Source: a virus
Reading direction: 5' to 3' (one strand)
IMG/VR virus record: IMGVR_UViG_3300042987_001264
Coordinates: 1 to 24,526 of that record
DNA: 24,526 bases
The stretch's first letter is position 1. The number at the start of each line of letters is the position of its first letter. The notes below the pieces were generated by a model. That model was not told where the DNA came from, did not search any database, and saw only the letters and a list, made by a program, of their open reading frames with translations. Below, one piece after another: positions 5,343 through 13,007 of the stretch. The translations under genes and the position numbers were made by a program.

Positions 5343-6069
5343 GAAAAGCGTAGCTGTTATTACTCCATCAATCGCATTGCCATATCTTAGGCAATGTATT
5401 GATAGTGTAACAAATCAGACATACAAAAACCTAAAGCATATTATCGTGGCCGACGGCCCCGAATATCTAGGAGCAGTAAAAGGTAAGGCCAAACTAGGTT
5501 TAGACGATTTCTCTACTATTACCTGTACACCAGAAAACACTGGACGCGGCGGATATTATGGCCATAGAATATACGCTGCCTATCCACATCTGATTGAGGC
5601 GGACTATATTGCCTTTCTTGATGAAGACAATTGGTATGAACCGAACCACATTGAGAGTCTGGTTGAAAAGTTGGAAAGAAATAATCATGATTGGGTGTAC
5701 TCGTTGCGAAATGTGTATTCCAATGAACAGTTCCTGGCGGCAGATTGTTGTGAGGCCATTGGTAAGTGGCCGATATACTTCTGGCCACAAGACAATCCAC
5801 AGCACCTAGTCGATACATCCACATATCTTTTCAAAAGAGATTTCTTGATCAATGTATGTCAGCACTGGAATTTTGGATGGGGTGGGGATAGACGTTTCTA
5901 CCAAATAATATCAAAACTGATGGGCCATACCAATTATGGCACAACTGGCCTTCATACTCTGAATTATAGGGTTGATATAAACAAGGCATATGGTGGTGAC
6001 TTCTCATTCTTTGAAAGAGGCAATAAAGTAGTACTTGAGCGTTATGGAGGTAAATATCCATGGAACTAA
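5323..6069 (+). CDS. Family 2 glycosyltransferase
   Basis: The 248-residue product has a GT-A fold. VAVITPSIALPYLRQCIDS starts the nucleotide-binding half, QTYKNLKHIIVADG follows, and YIAFLDEDNWY at about 95-105 holds the metal-binding acidic motif. It transfers a sugar from a nucleotide donor to an unknown acceptor in the cytoplasm; no membrane span is seen. AGGAAC precedes the ATG, and the gene starts inside the end of the oxygenase gene. It overlaps the FkbM methyltransferase by 10 nt, so they are probably translated in sequence. Donor and acceptor cannot be read from sequence. Confidence 0.85.
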   Translation: MISIRIEKSVAVITPSIALPYLRQCIDSVTNQTYKNLKHIIVADGPEYLGAVKGKAKLGLDDFSTITCTPENTGRGGYYGHRIYAAYPHLIEADYIAFLDEDNWYEPNHIESLVEKLERNNHDWVYSLRNVYSNEQFLAADCCEAIGKWPIYFWPQDNPQHLVDTSTYLFKRDFLINVCQHWNFGWGGDRRFYQIISKLMGHTNYGTTGLHTLNYRVDINKAYGGDFSFFERGNKVVLERYGGKYPWN

Positions 6070-6767
6070 ATGATCTTCCTCATCAAATGAGAAAATATAA
6101 TAACATTGAGCAGGAAAGGTTCATTGGGGCCTGTATGCTTATGTGTAAGGAAAGCACTTCTCAGAATTTTCAGGATGTATGGGCCCTATTTGAAACTGGG
6201 TTCAAAAAGGAAGGTTATTTTGTCGAATTTGGTGCTTGTGATGGTATCGTGGGCAGCACAACACTATTGCTGGAGAACAAGTATAACTGGAATGGAATAC
6301 TAGCAGAGCCCAATCCGATATGGCATGAAAAGTTGGTAAATCGCAAGGCCTCTGTTTGTCGCAAGTGTGTCTGGACAGAGACAGGCAAGGAATTGACTTT
6401 TCATAATACTGCCGATCCTATGCTTGGCACACTTGATCAATACACAGATAGTGATGAACATGCTATGGCCAGGAAGAACAGTCAGACATTCACGGTTGAG
6501 ACCATAACTCTATGTGATATGCTTTCTTACTACTTGGTGCCTAAGGTTATAGACTTTGTATCGATTGACACAGAGGGCAGCGAGTATGACATACTTAGGG
6601 CATACTTTGATGATCCTCGTAAGGAAAAGTATGGAGTTAACCTGTTTTGTGTTGAGCATAACTATACAGAGAACAGAGAGAAAATCCATAGTCTGATGGT
6701 TGAAAATGGATACATGAGAGTGTTTGCCGACTTCACCAGGTGGGATGATTTTTATAAGAAGGTGTGA
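6060..6767 (+). CDS. FkbM-family methyltransferase
   Basis: This is a 235-residue class I SAM methyltransferase of the FkbM type. The SAM-binding motif is YFVEFGACDG (53-62), followed by LLENKYNWNGILAEPNP, whose acidic residue should hold the SAM ribose, and by DFVSIDTEGSEYDIL (165-179), the strongest FkbM signature. Family members O-methylate sugars or polyketides; in phage and bacterial glycan loci they cap glycans. GGAGGT is placed 9 nt before the ATG. The gene lies inside the glycan island and starts within the GT2 gene. The acceptor is unknown. Confidence 0.9.
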   Translation: MELNDLPHQMRKYNNIEQERFIGACMLMCKESTSQNFQDVWALFETGFKKEGYFVEFGACDGIVGSTTLLLENKYNWNGILAEPNPIWHEKLVNRKASVCRKCVWTETGKELTFHNTADPMLGTLDQYTDSDEHAMARKNSQTFTVETITLCDMLSYYLVPKVIDFVSIDTEGSEYDILRAYFDDPRKEKYGVNLFCVEHNYTENREKIHSLMVENGYMRVFADFTRWDDFYKKV

Positions 6768-6768
6768 T

Positions 6769-6870
6769 ATGGAAGTATTATTTGTGTTGCTTTTGTATGT
6801 GGCATGCTTTATAATAGGATATGCAATAGGTTGGGCACTAACTGAATGGTATGATAGGAATTGGAGATGA
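6769..6870 (+). CDS. 33-aa single-span membrane microprotein
   Basis: A short frame starts 1 nt after the FkbM stop and encodes MEVLFVLLLYVACFIIGYAI and then a GWALTEWYDRNWR tail. It has one hydrophobic span of about 20 residues and an amphipathic Trp/Arg tail, which resembles real phage microproteins more than chance translation. AGAAGGTGTG upstream could act as a ribosome site. Its stop overlaps the start of the next gene (ATGA). Function unknown. It could be an error of over-calling, but the tight spacing on both sides supports it. Confidence 0.6.
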   Translation: MEVLFVLLLYVACFIIGYAIGWALTEWYDRNWR

Positions 6871-7091
6871 TTTTAGTAGGCGCAAGACCCAGAGACAAAG
6901 ACAAGTGTGGATGCCGCAAATGCTGGCGAGCTCGCCGTGATGAGGAAGTAAATATGACAATTGCGGAGAGCCTCAACCATCCATTTATTGTATGCGAACA
7001 TTGTGGTAATAAGAGATGTCCGCACGCCGCCGACCATGAATTGGAATGTACCGGCAGTAATGAACCTGGACAACCTGGGAGTGATTATTAA
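6867..7091 (+). CDS. Cys/His-rich putative zinc-binding phage protein
   Basis: This 74-residue protein has two Cys clusters: CGCRKC near residue 14 and CEHCGNKRCPHAADHELEC in the second half, followed by TGSNEPGQPGS. The latter stretch is a motif I recall from many small tailed-phage proteins, also without assigned function. The spacing suggests one or two zinc sites. GGAATTGG stands before the ATG at 6867; an in-frame TTG at 6861 is less likely. It overlaps neighbouring microprotein genes at both ends. Such proteins may bind host RNA polymerase or nucleic acid, but nothing here proves it. Confidence 0.8.
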   Translation: MILVGARPRDKDKCGCRKCWRARRDEEVNMTIAESLNHPFIVCEHCGNKRCPHAADHELECTGSNEPGQPGSDY

Positions 7092-7219
7092 TGACCGAAA
7101 ACTTCATATACATACTTCCAATTATTATCATTGTGTCGGCCGCCATTGGTTGGCGCCTAGGTAAATTTTTGGCAGATAGAGTTTATAAACCCCGCGTTCG
7201 GAGGAACAAAAATGTATAA
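7091..7219 (+). CDS. 42-aa membrane microprotein
   Basis: The ATG at 7091 shares its A with the stop codon of the zinc protein. The product has a short polar start (MTENF), one membrane span (IYILPIIIIVSAAIGWRLG) and a basic tail (RVYKPRVRRNKNV), giving a likely N-out/C-in topology by the positive-inside rule. It overlaps the next glycosyltransferase gene by 8 nt, and the GGAGGAAC ribosome site of that gene lies within it. Function unknown. The composition and the overlaps argue that it is a translated gene. Confidence 0.6.
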   Translation: MTENFIYILPIIIIVSAAIGWRLGKFLADRVYKPRVRRNKNV

Positions 7220-8144
7220 AGACTTGATTATTGGTGCAATCTCAAACTATACTTGGAATGATATCAAGTGTTGGCTAAATTCAATCACGATGTCTGGGTT
7301 TGATGGTGATGTGGTTCTTGTTGGTACAAATATCAATAAAGACACCATTGATAAACTTACGGAACGCGGTGTTCGACTTGAACTATATGGAAAGAAGACC
7401 GAGGATGGTGGTGTGGTATCCACTGATAGTTCTATGCCGCCTCATGTTGAGAGATTTTTCTATATCTGGAATTACCTGAATAAGAATACAGGATATAGAT
7501 ATGTTATAACAACAGATACCCGAGATGTCATTTTCCAAAAGAACCCGGTAGAATATTTGGCCGCCGGTTTGACAATTCGCGAGATAATCTTTAGTTCTGA
7601 GGGCATTCGTTACGCCAACGAGCCATGGGGCTCTAAGAACTACCATCAGACATTTGGACCATATTTCTTTGATCAGATCAAGTATAGATTGATTTACAAT
7701 GTCGGTGTTATAGCAGGCCTACAACCAATTATGACCTCCTTGATGGCCCAGATTTTCCATATGTCAATGAACCGACCAATAAAGATTTGTGACCAGGCAG
7801 TATTCAATATGCTAATCACTCATTATCCATATAATATGGGGCGCCACTCTGAAAACGATGAGGGCTGGGCAATTCAGTTGGGCACAACAAAAGAAGCGGT
7901 CAAATCAGGATCGGGTGATATTGGACAGATATTCTCCAAGAATCCTATGCAATATGATATGATCTATGAGGACAAGCAACCGATAATTGATCCTCATGGA
8001 CAGGTGTTGACTGCTGATGGTGGAACATTATATACTATTGTTCACCAGTATGATAGAATACCAGAACTAAACGACAAAATACTGAAAATGTATGGAGATG
8101 ATAATGTTACTAAATCCAGAGTTACTTTCCATCACCCAGTCTAA
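7212..8144 (+). CDS. Putative glycosyltransferase, GT-A fold with TDTRD motif
   Basis: The 310-residue protein starts LIIGAISNYTWNDIKCWLNS, typical of the Rossmann-like start of GT-A enzymes. It carries YVITTDTRDVIFQKNP at about 97-112, the DxD-type metal and donor-phosphate motif found in GT8/GT32/GT77-like families. A later CDQAVFNML motif resembles the D-Q-near-acceptor signature of those families. I cannot assign a CAZy family. GGAGGAAC lies 6 nt before the ATG. The gene belongs to the glycan island and its 3' end carries a promoter and the start of the following methyltransferase. No membrane anchor is seen. Confidence 0.75.
   Translation: MYKDLIIGAISNYTWNDIKCWLNSITMSGFDGDVVLVGTNINKDTIDKLTERGVRLELYGKKTEDGGVVSTDSSMPPHVERFFYIWNYLNKNTGYRYVITTDTRDVIFQKNPVEYLAAGLTIREIIFSSEGIRYANEPWGSKNYHQTFGPYFFDQIKYRLIYNVGVIAGLQPIMTSLMAQIFHMSMNRPIKICDQAVFNMLITHYPYNMGRHSENDEGWAIQLGTTKEAVKSGSGDIGQIFSKNPMQYDMIYEDKQPIIDPHGQVLTADGGTLYTIVHQYDRIPELNDKILKMYGDDNVTKSRVTFHHPV
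8007..8036 (+). promoter_or_regulatory. Intragenic sigma70-type promoter before methyltransferase
   Basis: TTGACT (8007-8012), an 18-nt spacer and TATACT (8031-8036) lie within the 3' end of the upstream glycosyltransferase gene, about 68 nt before the methyltransferase start at 8104. Each box matches 5 of 6 consensus bases. Confidence 0.5.
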
Positions 8145-8649
8145 ACAGATGGGTATGTGGCCTAATGGCAATACAGTCGCGGATCAAATGTATCCGTATG
8201 TTAAACGCATGAAGGAACCAACCGTCAAAATTCTTGATATTGGCGATCCAAAGGGCGAGAATGTCTATAGATTCCTAGAATTGGATCAAAAGGGCAAAAT
8301 TGAATCGATTGACGTTATACAAAAGTTTCTAGCTAAATCAATGAGCGCAGAACTTGATAATTTGCGCGGAGAGAATTTGTGGTCTTGTCCATCGAAAGAA
8401 AAGGTGCATTTAAATACTGAGAAAAAAGTTGGCCATTATGATTTGGTTTGTGTTAATTCTGAATCAGGCCTTGACACAACATTGGATATGTACTATAATT
8501 CTCTGAAATCTGGCGGTATCTTTTGTGGTAACAATCATGGTCATCATCCAGTGAAAGAGGCCTTGGTGGCCTTTAGAAAGAAGAATAAGATAGGCACACC
8601 TATACTAACCGCTTTTGATGTATGGTTCTGGTATAAAAGGGAACAATAA
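8104..8649 (+). CDS. Putative SAM-dependent methyltransferase
   Basis: This 181-residue protein is a compact class I methyltransferase-like domain. VKILDIGDPKGENVYRFLE is a motif I with an acidic and Gly-rich turn, though the usual GxGxG is weak. YDLVCVNSES is motif IV, and LKSGGIFCGNNH is the late strand. The final HHPVKEALVAF and FDVWFWYK resemble small sugar or peptide methyltransferases. Start ATG 8104 has GGAG 6 nt upstream; ATGs at 8092 and 8098 are also in frame. It overlaps the upstream gene by 41 nt and the epimerase gene by 1 nt. The substrate is unknown. Confidence 0.7.
   Translation: MLLNPELLSITQSKQMGMWPNGNTVADQMYPYVKRMKEPTVKILDIGDPKGENVYRFLELDQKGKIESIDVIQKFLAKSMSAELDNLRGENLWSCPSKEKVHLNTEKKVGHYDLVCVNSESGLDTTLDMYYNSLKSGGIFCGNNHGHHPVKEALVAFRKKNKIGTPILTAFDVWFWYKREQ
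8471..8499 (+). promoter_or_regulatory. Perfect-consensus sigma70 promoter inside the methyltransferase gene
   Basis: TTGACA (8471-8476), exactly 17 nt, then TATAAT (8494-8499): a full 12-of-12 match. It lies within coding sequence, about 150 nt upstream of the GDP-mannose 3,5-epimerase-like gene. Transcription would start near 8506 and read the epimerase and GT10 genes. Confidence 0.65.
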
Positions 8650-9689
8650 TGGAAAAACAGAAGACTGCCCTTGTCCTGGGCGCGGGTGGATTTATTGGCC
8701 ACCACATGGTGAATAGACTGAAGATGGAAGGATACTGGGTCAGAGGTGTTGACCTGAAACGGCCTGAGTTTGAGAGAACTAAGGCCGATCATTTCATTGT
8801 GGCCGACCTACGCATGAAGAACCATGTTGAACAGATTATTTCCTATGCCGGCAGCAACAGAAATCCATATCAGACATGGAATAGAAAGTTTGATTTGCCG
8901 TTTGATGAAATTTATCAATTCGCCGCGGACATGGGTGGTGCTGGGTTTGTTTTCACTGGTGAGAATGATGCTAATATCATGCACAACTCAGCCACAATAA
9001 ATCTGAATCTTTTGGACTCATTGGCCGGGTATAATGAGATACACAAAACAAAGTCGCCAAGGATATTCTATTCCTCATCTGCCTGTGTATATCCTAAAGA
9101 AACTCAGGACTCCGATACACCTAATTGTGCTGAACACACAGCCTACCCTGCAAATCCTGACAGTGAATATGGTTGGGAGAAACTGTTCTCGGAAAGATTG
9201 TATCAGGCATATAAGAAGAACTATGGCATTCCGGTGTGTATTGGACGATTCCATAACATCTTTGGGCCTTTAGGCACATGGCAGGGCGGCCGTGAGAAGT
9301 CGCCAGCTGCAATCTGTCGCAAGGTAATACAGGCAACAGATTCCATTGAGATATGGGGCAATGGTTCTCAGAAACGATCATATCTCTATATTGATGATTG
9401 TATTGATGCTGTAAGATTGTTGATGAACCACAATGGTGCTATTATGGGCCCTGTGAATATCGGCTCGGAAGAAATGGTAAGCATTACTCAGTTGGTTGAT
9501 ATTGCCATGAGCATTGAAGGTAAAACACTTACCAAGGTATATGTGCCTGGTCCTGTTGGTGTCCATGCCAGAACATCAGATAATTTCCTGATTGATGTTC
9601 TGATTAATTGGAGTCCGAAGTATAGTTTGGAAGAGGGTATGAGAAGGTTGTACCCATGGATTAAAGGACAAATACATGCTGCCTCTTAA
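8649..9689 (+). CDS. gme: GDP-mannose 3,5-epimerase-like SDR
   Basis: The 346-residue protein matches GDP-mannose 3,5-epimerase along its whole length. Signatures are GAGGFIG (11-17, NAD), AADMGGAGF (92-100), SSSACVYP (142-149, catalytic C146), YGWEK (174-178, Tyr/Lys pair), GRFHNIFGPLGTWQGGREK (199-217, catalytic K217), RSYLYIDDC and VNIGSEEMVSI. The known enzyme turns GDP-D-mannose into GDP-L-galactose (and GDP-L-gulose), best known from plant vitamin C synthesis and some bacterial glycan loci. All catalytic residues are present. The next gene is a GT10 transferase that could use the product. The ATG overlaps the preceding stop. It may get its own promoter at 8471. Confidence 0.9.
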   Translation: MEKQKTALVLGAGGFIGHHMVNRLKMEGYWVRGVDLKRPEFERTKADHFIVADLRMKNHVEQIISYAGSNRNPYQTWNRKFDLPFDEIYQFAADMGGAGFVFTGENDANIMHNSATINLNLLDSLAGYNEIHKTKSPRIFYSSSACVYPKETQDSDTPNCAEHTAYPANPDSEYGWEKLFSERLYQAYKKNYGIPVCIGRFHNIFGPLGTWQGGREKSPAAICRKVIQATDSIEIWGNGSQKRSYLYIDDCIDAVRLLMNHNGAIMGPVNIGSEEMVSITQLVDIAMSIEGKTLTKVYVPGPVGVHARTSDNFLIDVLINWSPKYSLEEGMRRLYPWIKGQIHAAS

Positions 9690-10548
9690 ACTAGGATTCA
9701 CTGATACTTTTGGTGCCATTGAAGAATTCTTTACTGATATTCTGTCCAAGAGGTATACCATCACCAGAGATGATGCGAATCCAGACTATTTGATATTTGG
9801 TGATAGAAACTTTGGTAACAATAACGTAAATTATGACCCCAAGCGTGTTACTAAGATATTCTATACTGGTGAGAACGCACGTCCATGGGACTATTCATGC
9901 CACTTTTCTATATCATTTGATCATCATGAACTAGACGGAAAAAATTACAGATTGCCTCTGTATGTTATATATGATTGGGATAGCAATAGAAGAAATCCGC
10001 CTGTTCGCAACAGTAAATCAGTGCGTATGGCTAATGAGCTGACTATTTTCAATAAGGAATTTTGCTCATTTGTGGTAAAGAATCCAAATTGTGAGATGCG
10101 CAATACTTGGTTTCAAATACTTAATTCTTATAGGCCGGTCTCGTCAGGTGGTCCATTATTCAATAATATTGGTGGGGTTCTGCCTGGTGGTGATCAGGCT
10201 GTTTATACCAAGCAGGCATTTCTGAATAAGCACAAATTTAACTTGTGTTTTGAGAATGCATCCTACCCAGGATATGCAACGGAGAAGTTATATGAGGCAT
10301 TGTGTGCAAAGACTGTGCCGATATACTGGGGCAGTCCGACAATAGAACTGGACTTCAATCCAAAAGCATTTTTGAATAGGCATAACTATAATACAGATAA
10401 AGAGTTCCTATCAGCAATTATAGAATTGGATAAGGATCACAATAAATATTTGGATATATACTTCCAGCCAATGTTCGCGGGACCAAACAAATTCATGGAC
10501 ACAGATAGACTTTTGGCCTGGTTTGCTGAGAAGGTTTATAGGGGGTAG
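9676..10548 (+). CDS. GT10 (alpha-1,3-fucosyltransferase-like) glycosyltransferase
   Basis: The 290-residue protein has the GT10 hallmark FENASYPGYATEKLYEAL (192-209) followed by AKTVPIYWGSP (211-221), the GDP-sugar site of alpha-1,3/4-fucosyltransferases. YTGEN (63-67) and the HFSISFD strand match the bacterial enzymes. By family it moves a GDP-linked L-fucose-type sugar onto an acceptor by inversion. Because it starts inside the epimerase gene (14-nt overlap), its donor may be GDP-L-galactose, which is 6-hydroxy-L-fucose; that is inference. No membrane anchor or C-terminal heptad repeats are visible, unlike Helicobacter enzymes. Confidence 0.92.
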   Translation: MLPLKLGFTDTFGAIEEFFTDILSKRYTITRDDANPDYLIFGDRNFGNNNVNYDPKRVTKIFYTGENARPWDYSCHFSISFDHHELDGKNYRLPLYVIYDWDSNRRNPPVRNSKSVRMANELTIFNKEFCSFVVKNPNCEMRNTWFQILNSYRPVSSGGPLFNNIGGVLPGGDQAVYTKQAFLNKHKFNLCFENASYPGYATEKLYEALCAKTVPIYWGSPTIELDFNPKAFLNRHNYNTDKEFLSAIIELDKDHNKYLDIYFQPMFAGPNKFMDTDRLLAWFAEKVYRG

Positions 10549-10549
10549 T

Positions 10550-11302
10550 ATGACTAATCTTATAATATGTCCTGTTGGAATACCAATGTCATATGACAAA
10601 AGGTATGATGCTGGAAATCATTGGAGAAAGACTAATTGCGCAAAAAGAGAGTATGAAACTCTTGTGGTAGTCTATAATGATTTTGTTCCTGAAGAAAATT
10701 CATATGATCATATCCTTCATATGAAGGGCCACAAATGGCAGATCATCAGAGAAATACCTAAGGTATTCGATATAGAGAAATATGATTACATTGGTTGTGT
10801 GGATGATGATCTAATAACGGATATCCATTCATTCAACATTGGTCTGAACTTGGCCCATAATTTCGATTTCAAAATATGGCAACTCTCTATGATTGAGGGA
10901 TCGGGCATCATTTACCAATGTCTAATGCAGAATCCCAAATGGGCATTCACTGAGACCAATTTTATCGAGATGGGCAGTCCATTTTTCCGTAAGGACAAGT
11001 TTAAGGAGATTATTGAATTCTTCAACCAATTGGACTTCACAATAGGATGGGGAATCGATAAAGTGTTTTGTGATGTATTGAACTGTACAGCCAACGTTGT
11101 TCATTGTGCATCAATCTATCATCCACCGAACACAATCAAACCATCATATTATGACCAGGCAGAGGCCATGGCCGAGATGACACATATGATTGATAACGTG
11201 TATCCTAAAATCATGTTTGAGAAGTATGGTAAGCATCAATGGGCATTCTGTGATGTTCAACAAACACTAAAGGTGTGGGAATTTTCAGACGCGAGGAAAT
11301 AA
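10550..11302 (+). CDS. DUF707-like putative glycosyltransferase
   Basis: The 250-residue protein has a GT-A-like layout: LIICPVG start, KYDYIGCVDDDLITD (78-91) with an acidic DDD metal motif, and a late FIEMGSPFFRKDKF...GWGIDKVF (138-173) block. That block resembles the DUF707 family seen in plants and bacteria. A terminal VHCASIYHPP includes conserved His residues. Members are annotated as putative glycosyl- or lysine-ketoglutarate-related proteins; in this setting a sugar transferase is most likely. The ATG at 10550 follows a GGGGG stretch and sits 1 nt after the GT10 stop. Its final base is the first base of the dehydratase ATG. Confidence 0.72.
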   Translation: MTNLIICPVGIPMSYDKRYDAGNHWRKTNCAKREYETLVVVYNDFVPEENSYDHILHMKGHKWQIIREIPKVFDIEKYDYIGCVDDDLITDIHSFNIGLNLAHNFDFKIWQLSMIEGSGIIYQCLMQNPKWAFTETNFIEMGSPFFRKDKFKEIIEFFNQLDFTIGWGIDKVFCDVLNCTANVVHCASIYHPPNTIKPSYYDQAEAMAEMTHMIDNVYPKIMFEKYGKHQWAFCDVQQTLKVWEFSDARK

Positions 11303-12345
11303 TGGCAAAACGTATACTAATTACAGGTGGTGCTGGATTCATAGGGCACCATATAATTGATCATTTCCTAGCCACTACAGATTGGGAAATTATCTCTCTT
11401 GATAGACTTGACTACTCTGGCAACCTAAATCGTTTGGACTATGTGGTTAGTGCGTACCCCCAACATGTACGGAAAAGAGTTAAGATTGTCTGGCATGATC
11501 TAAAGGCAGAGATTGCGGAGATCAATCAAAACTTCCTTGGGGATGTGAATATTATACTTCATTTGGCTGCTAGCAGTCATGTGGATAGATCAATCACTCA
11601 TCCGATGGAATTTGTTCAGGACAATACAATTGGTACCATAAATGTCCTTAACTATGCGCGTAAACTGAAGAATCTTGAGAGGATCATTTATTTCTCAACA
11701 GATGAAATATTTGGTGATGCTCCACCTGGCGTATTGTATGGGGAATATGATAGGTATAACTCAACCAATCCTTATTCTGCCTCCAAGGCGGCCGCCGAAG
11801 AATTTTGTGTGGCCTATGAGAACACATATAAACTTCCAATCTTTGTGACACACACAATGAATGTGATGGGTGAGCGCCAGCATCCTGAGAAGTTCATTCC
11901 CATGTGTATACGAAAAATACGCGACTCAGAGAAGATTTTCATTCACTCTGATTCCACTCGCACACAAGCAGGAAGCAGGTTCTATATTCATGCCAAGGAT
12001 GTGGCAGAAGCAATGTATTTCCTATTACACCTGAATGCCGATCAGCATCAGATATTGAATGACCATATGAAATCTCTGGGTGTAAGATGCCCCAAATTCA
12101 ATGTGGTTGGTAAGGAAGAGATTGACAATCTAACCATGGTAAAGATTCTGGCCGCTGCGCAGAACAAAGACCCAATTTATGAGATGGTCGACTTCCACAC
12201 ATCAAGACCTGGCCATGATCTTAGATACTCTCTGGATGGTGCTTTTATGAGGAAACTTGGTTGGCAACCTAGAGTGGCACTAAAGGAAAGACTTGAACGA
12301 GTGACAGAATGGTCACTGAAACATCCGGAGTGGATTGAACTATGA
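11302..12345 (+). CDS. Sugar-nucleotide 4,6-dehydratase-like SDR (RmlB family)
   Basis: This 347-residue extended SDR has TGGAGFIG (8-15) for NAD, ASSHVDRSI (90-98), FSTDEIFGD (131-139) with the Thr-Asp-Glu triad of 4,6-dehydratases, YSASK (158-162) as catalytic Tyr/Lys, and NVMGERQHPEKFIP (187-200). This is the pattern of dTDP-glucose 4,6-dehydratase, which makes the 4-keto-6-deoxy sugar nucleotide from which branched and methylated deoxysugars are built. The nucleotide (dTDP, GDP or UDP) is not certain. GAGGAA precedes the ATG. The C-methyltransferase two genes downstream is a natural next step. The stop overlaps the next start. Confidence 0.88.
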   Translation: MAKRILITGGAGFIGHHIIDHFLATTDWEIISLDRLDYSGNLNRLDYVVSAYPQHVRKRVKIVWHDLKAEIAEINQNFLGDVNIILHLAASSHVDRSITHPMEFVQDNTIGTINVLNYARKLKNLERIIYFSTDEIFGDAPPGVLYGEYDRYNSTNPYSASKAAAEEFCVAYENTYKLPIFVTHTMNVMGERQHPEKFIPMCIRKIRDSEKIFIHSDSTRTQAGSRFYIHAKDVAEAMYFLLHLNADQHQILNDHMKSLGVRCPKFNVVGKEEIDNLTMVKILAAAQNKDPIYEMVDFHTSRPGHDLRYSLDGAFMRKLGWQPRVALKERLERVTEWSLKHPEWIEL

Positions 12346-13007
12346 ACACAAAATATTGCTGGGACATGTCAACCAAACCATCAGATAAATGGTTGCCTTA
12401 TTTTGAAGTCTATGATAGACACTTGAAAGACCTATATCCAAAACCAAAACACCTTGTTGAGGTAGGTGTACAGGGTGGTGGATCACTGGAAATGTGGTCA
12501 AACATATATGCTGGATCATGCAAAATAACCGGCATCGATATTGATCCTAAATGTGCTGAGTTAAGTTATCACTCAGATATGGTTAGTGTGATAATAGGTG
12601 ATCAGGGTGCTGATGATTTTTGGAATGAAATTTTGCCCAAATTAGGTAAAATTGATATTTTCATTGATGATGGTGGCCATTTTATGGATCAGCAAATACT
12701 TACCTTTGAGAAAGTATTCCCTAAACTGTCAGTTGGTGGTGTTTACATTTGTGAGGATACCCATACATCATATATGGAATACAATGGTGGTGGATTGTAC
12801 AGAAAGACATCCTTCATTGAATATTCAAAGCGCCTGATTGATACCTTACATATCGGATGGTTTGAGGAATTGGATAGTGAACAGGAAAGATTATCCAAAA
12901 TAACAAAAGACTTGACATCTATACATTTTTACGATAGTATGGTGGTGTTTGAAAAATTCGGCAAAAAGGATATGAAGCGTGGACAACCAAAAAGTTTCGA
13001 GTCTTGA
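12342..13007 (+). CDS. Class I SAM-dependent methyltransferase (CmcI/MycE-like)
   Basis: The 221-residue protein has KHLVEVGVQGGGSLEMW (36-52, SAM motif I), TGIDIDPK (63-70) and IDIFIDDGGHFMDQQ (104-118). The DDGGH motif is typical of metal-dependent sugar O-methyltransferases such as MycE and the CmcI hydroxylase-associated family. GGVYICEDTHTSY is the later strand. It probably O-methylates a sugar made by the neighbouring enzymes. The start overlaps the dehydratase stop (ATGA), and its last 29 nt overlap the C-methyltransferase gene. The exact acceptor position is unknown. Confidence 0.85.
   Translation: MNTKYCWDMSTKPSDKWLPYFEVYDRHLKDLYPKPKHLVEVGVQGGGSLEMWSNIYAGSCKITGIDIDPKCAELSYHSDMVSVIIGDQGADDFWNEILPKLGKIDIFIDDGGHFMDQQILTFEKVFPKLSVGGVYICEDTHTSYMEYNGGGLYRKTSFIEYSKRLIDTLHIGWFEELDSEQERLSKITKDLTSIHFYDSMVVFEKFGKKDMKRGQPKSFES
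12912..12940 (+). promoter_or_regulatory. Possible intragenic promoter before C-methyltransferase
   Basis: TTGACA (12912-12917), a 17-nt spacer and TAGTAT (12935-12940, 4 of 6) lie in the 3' end of the O-methyltransferase gene, 38 nt before the GTG start at 12979. Weaker than the other promoters reported here. Confidence 0.3.
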
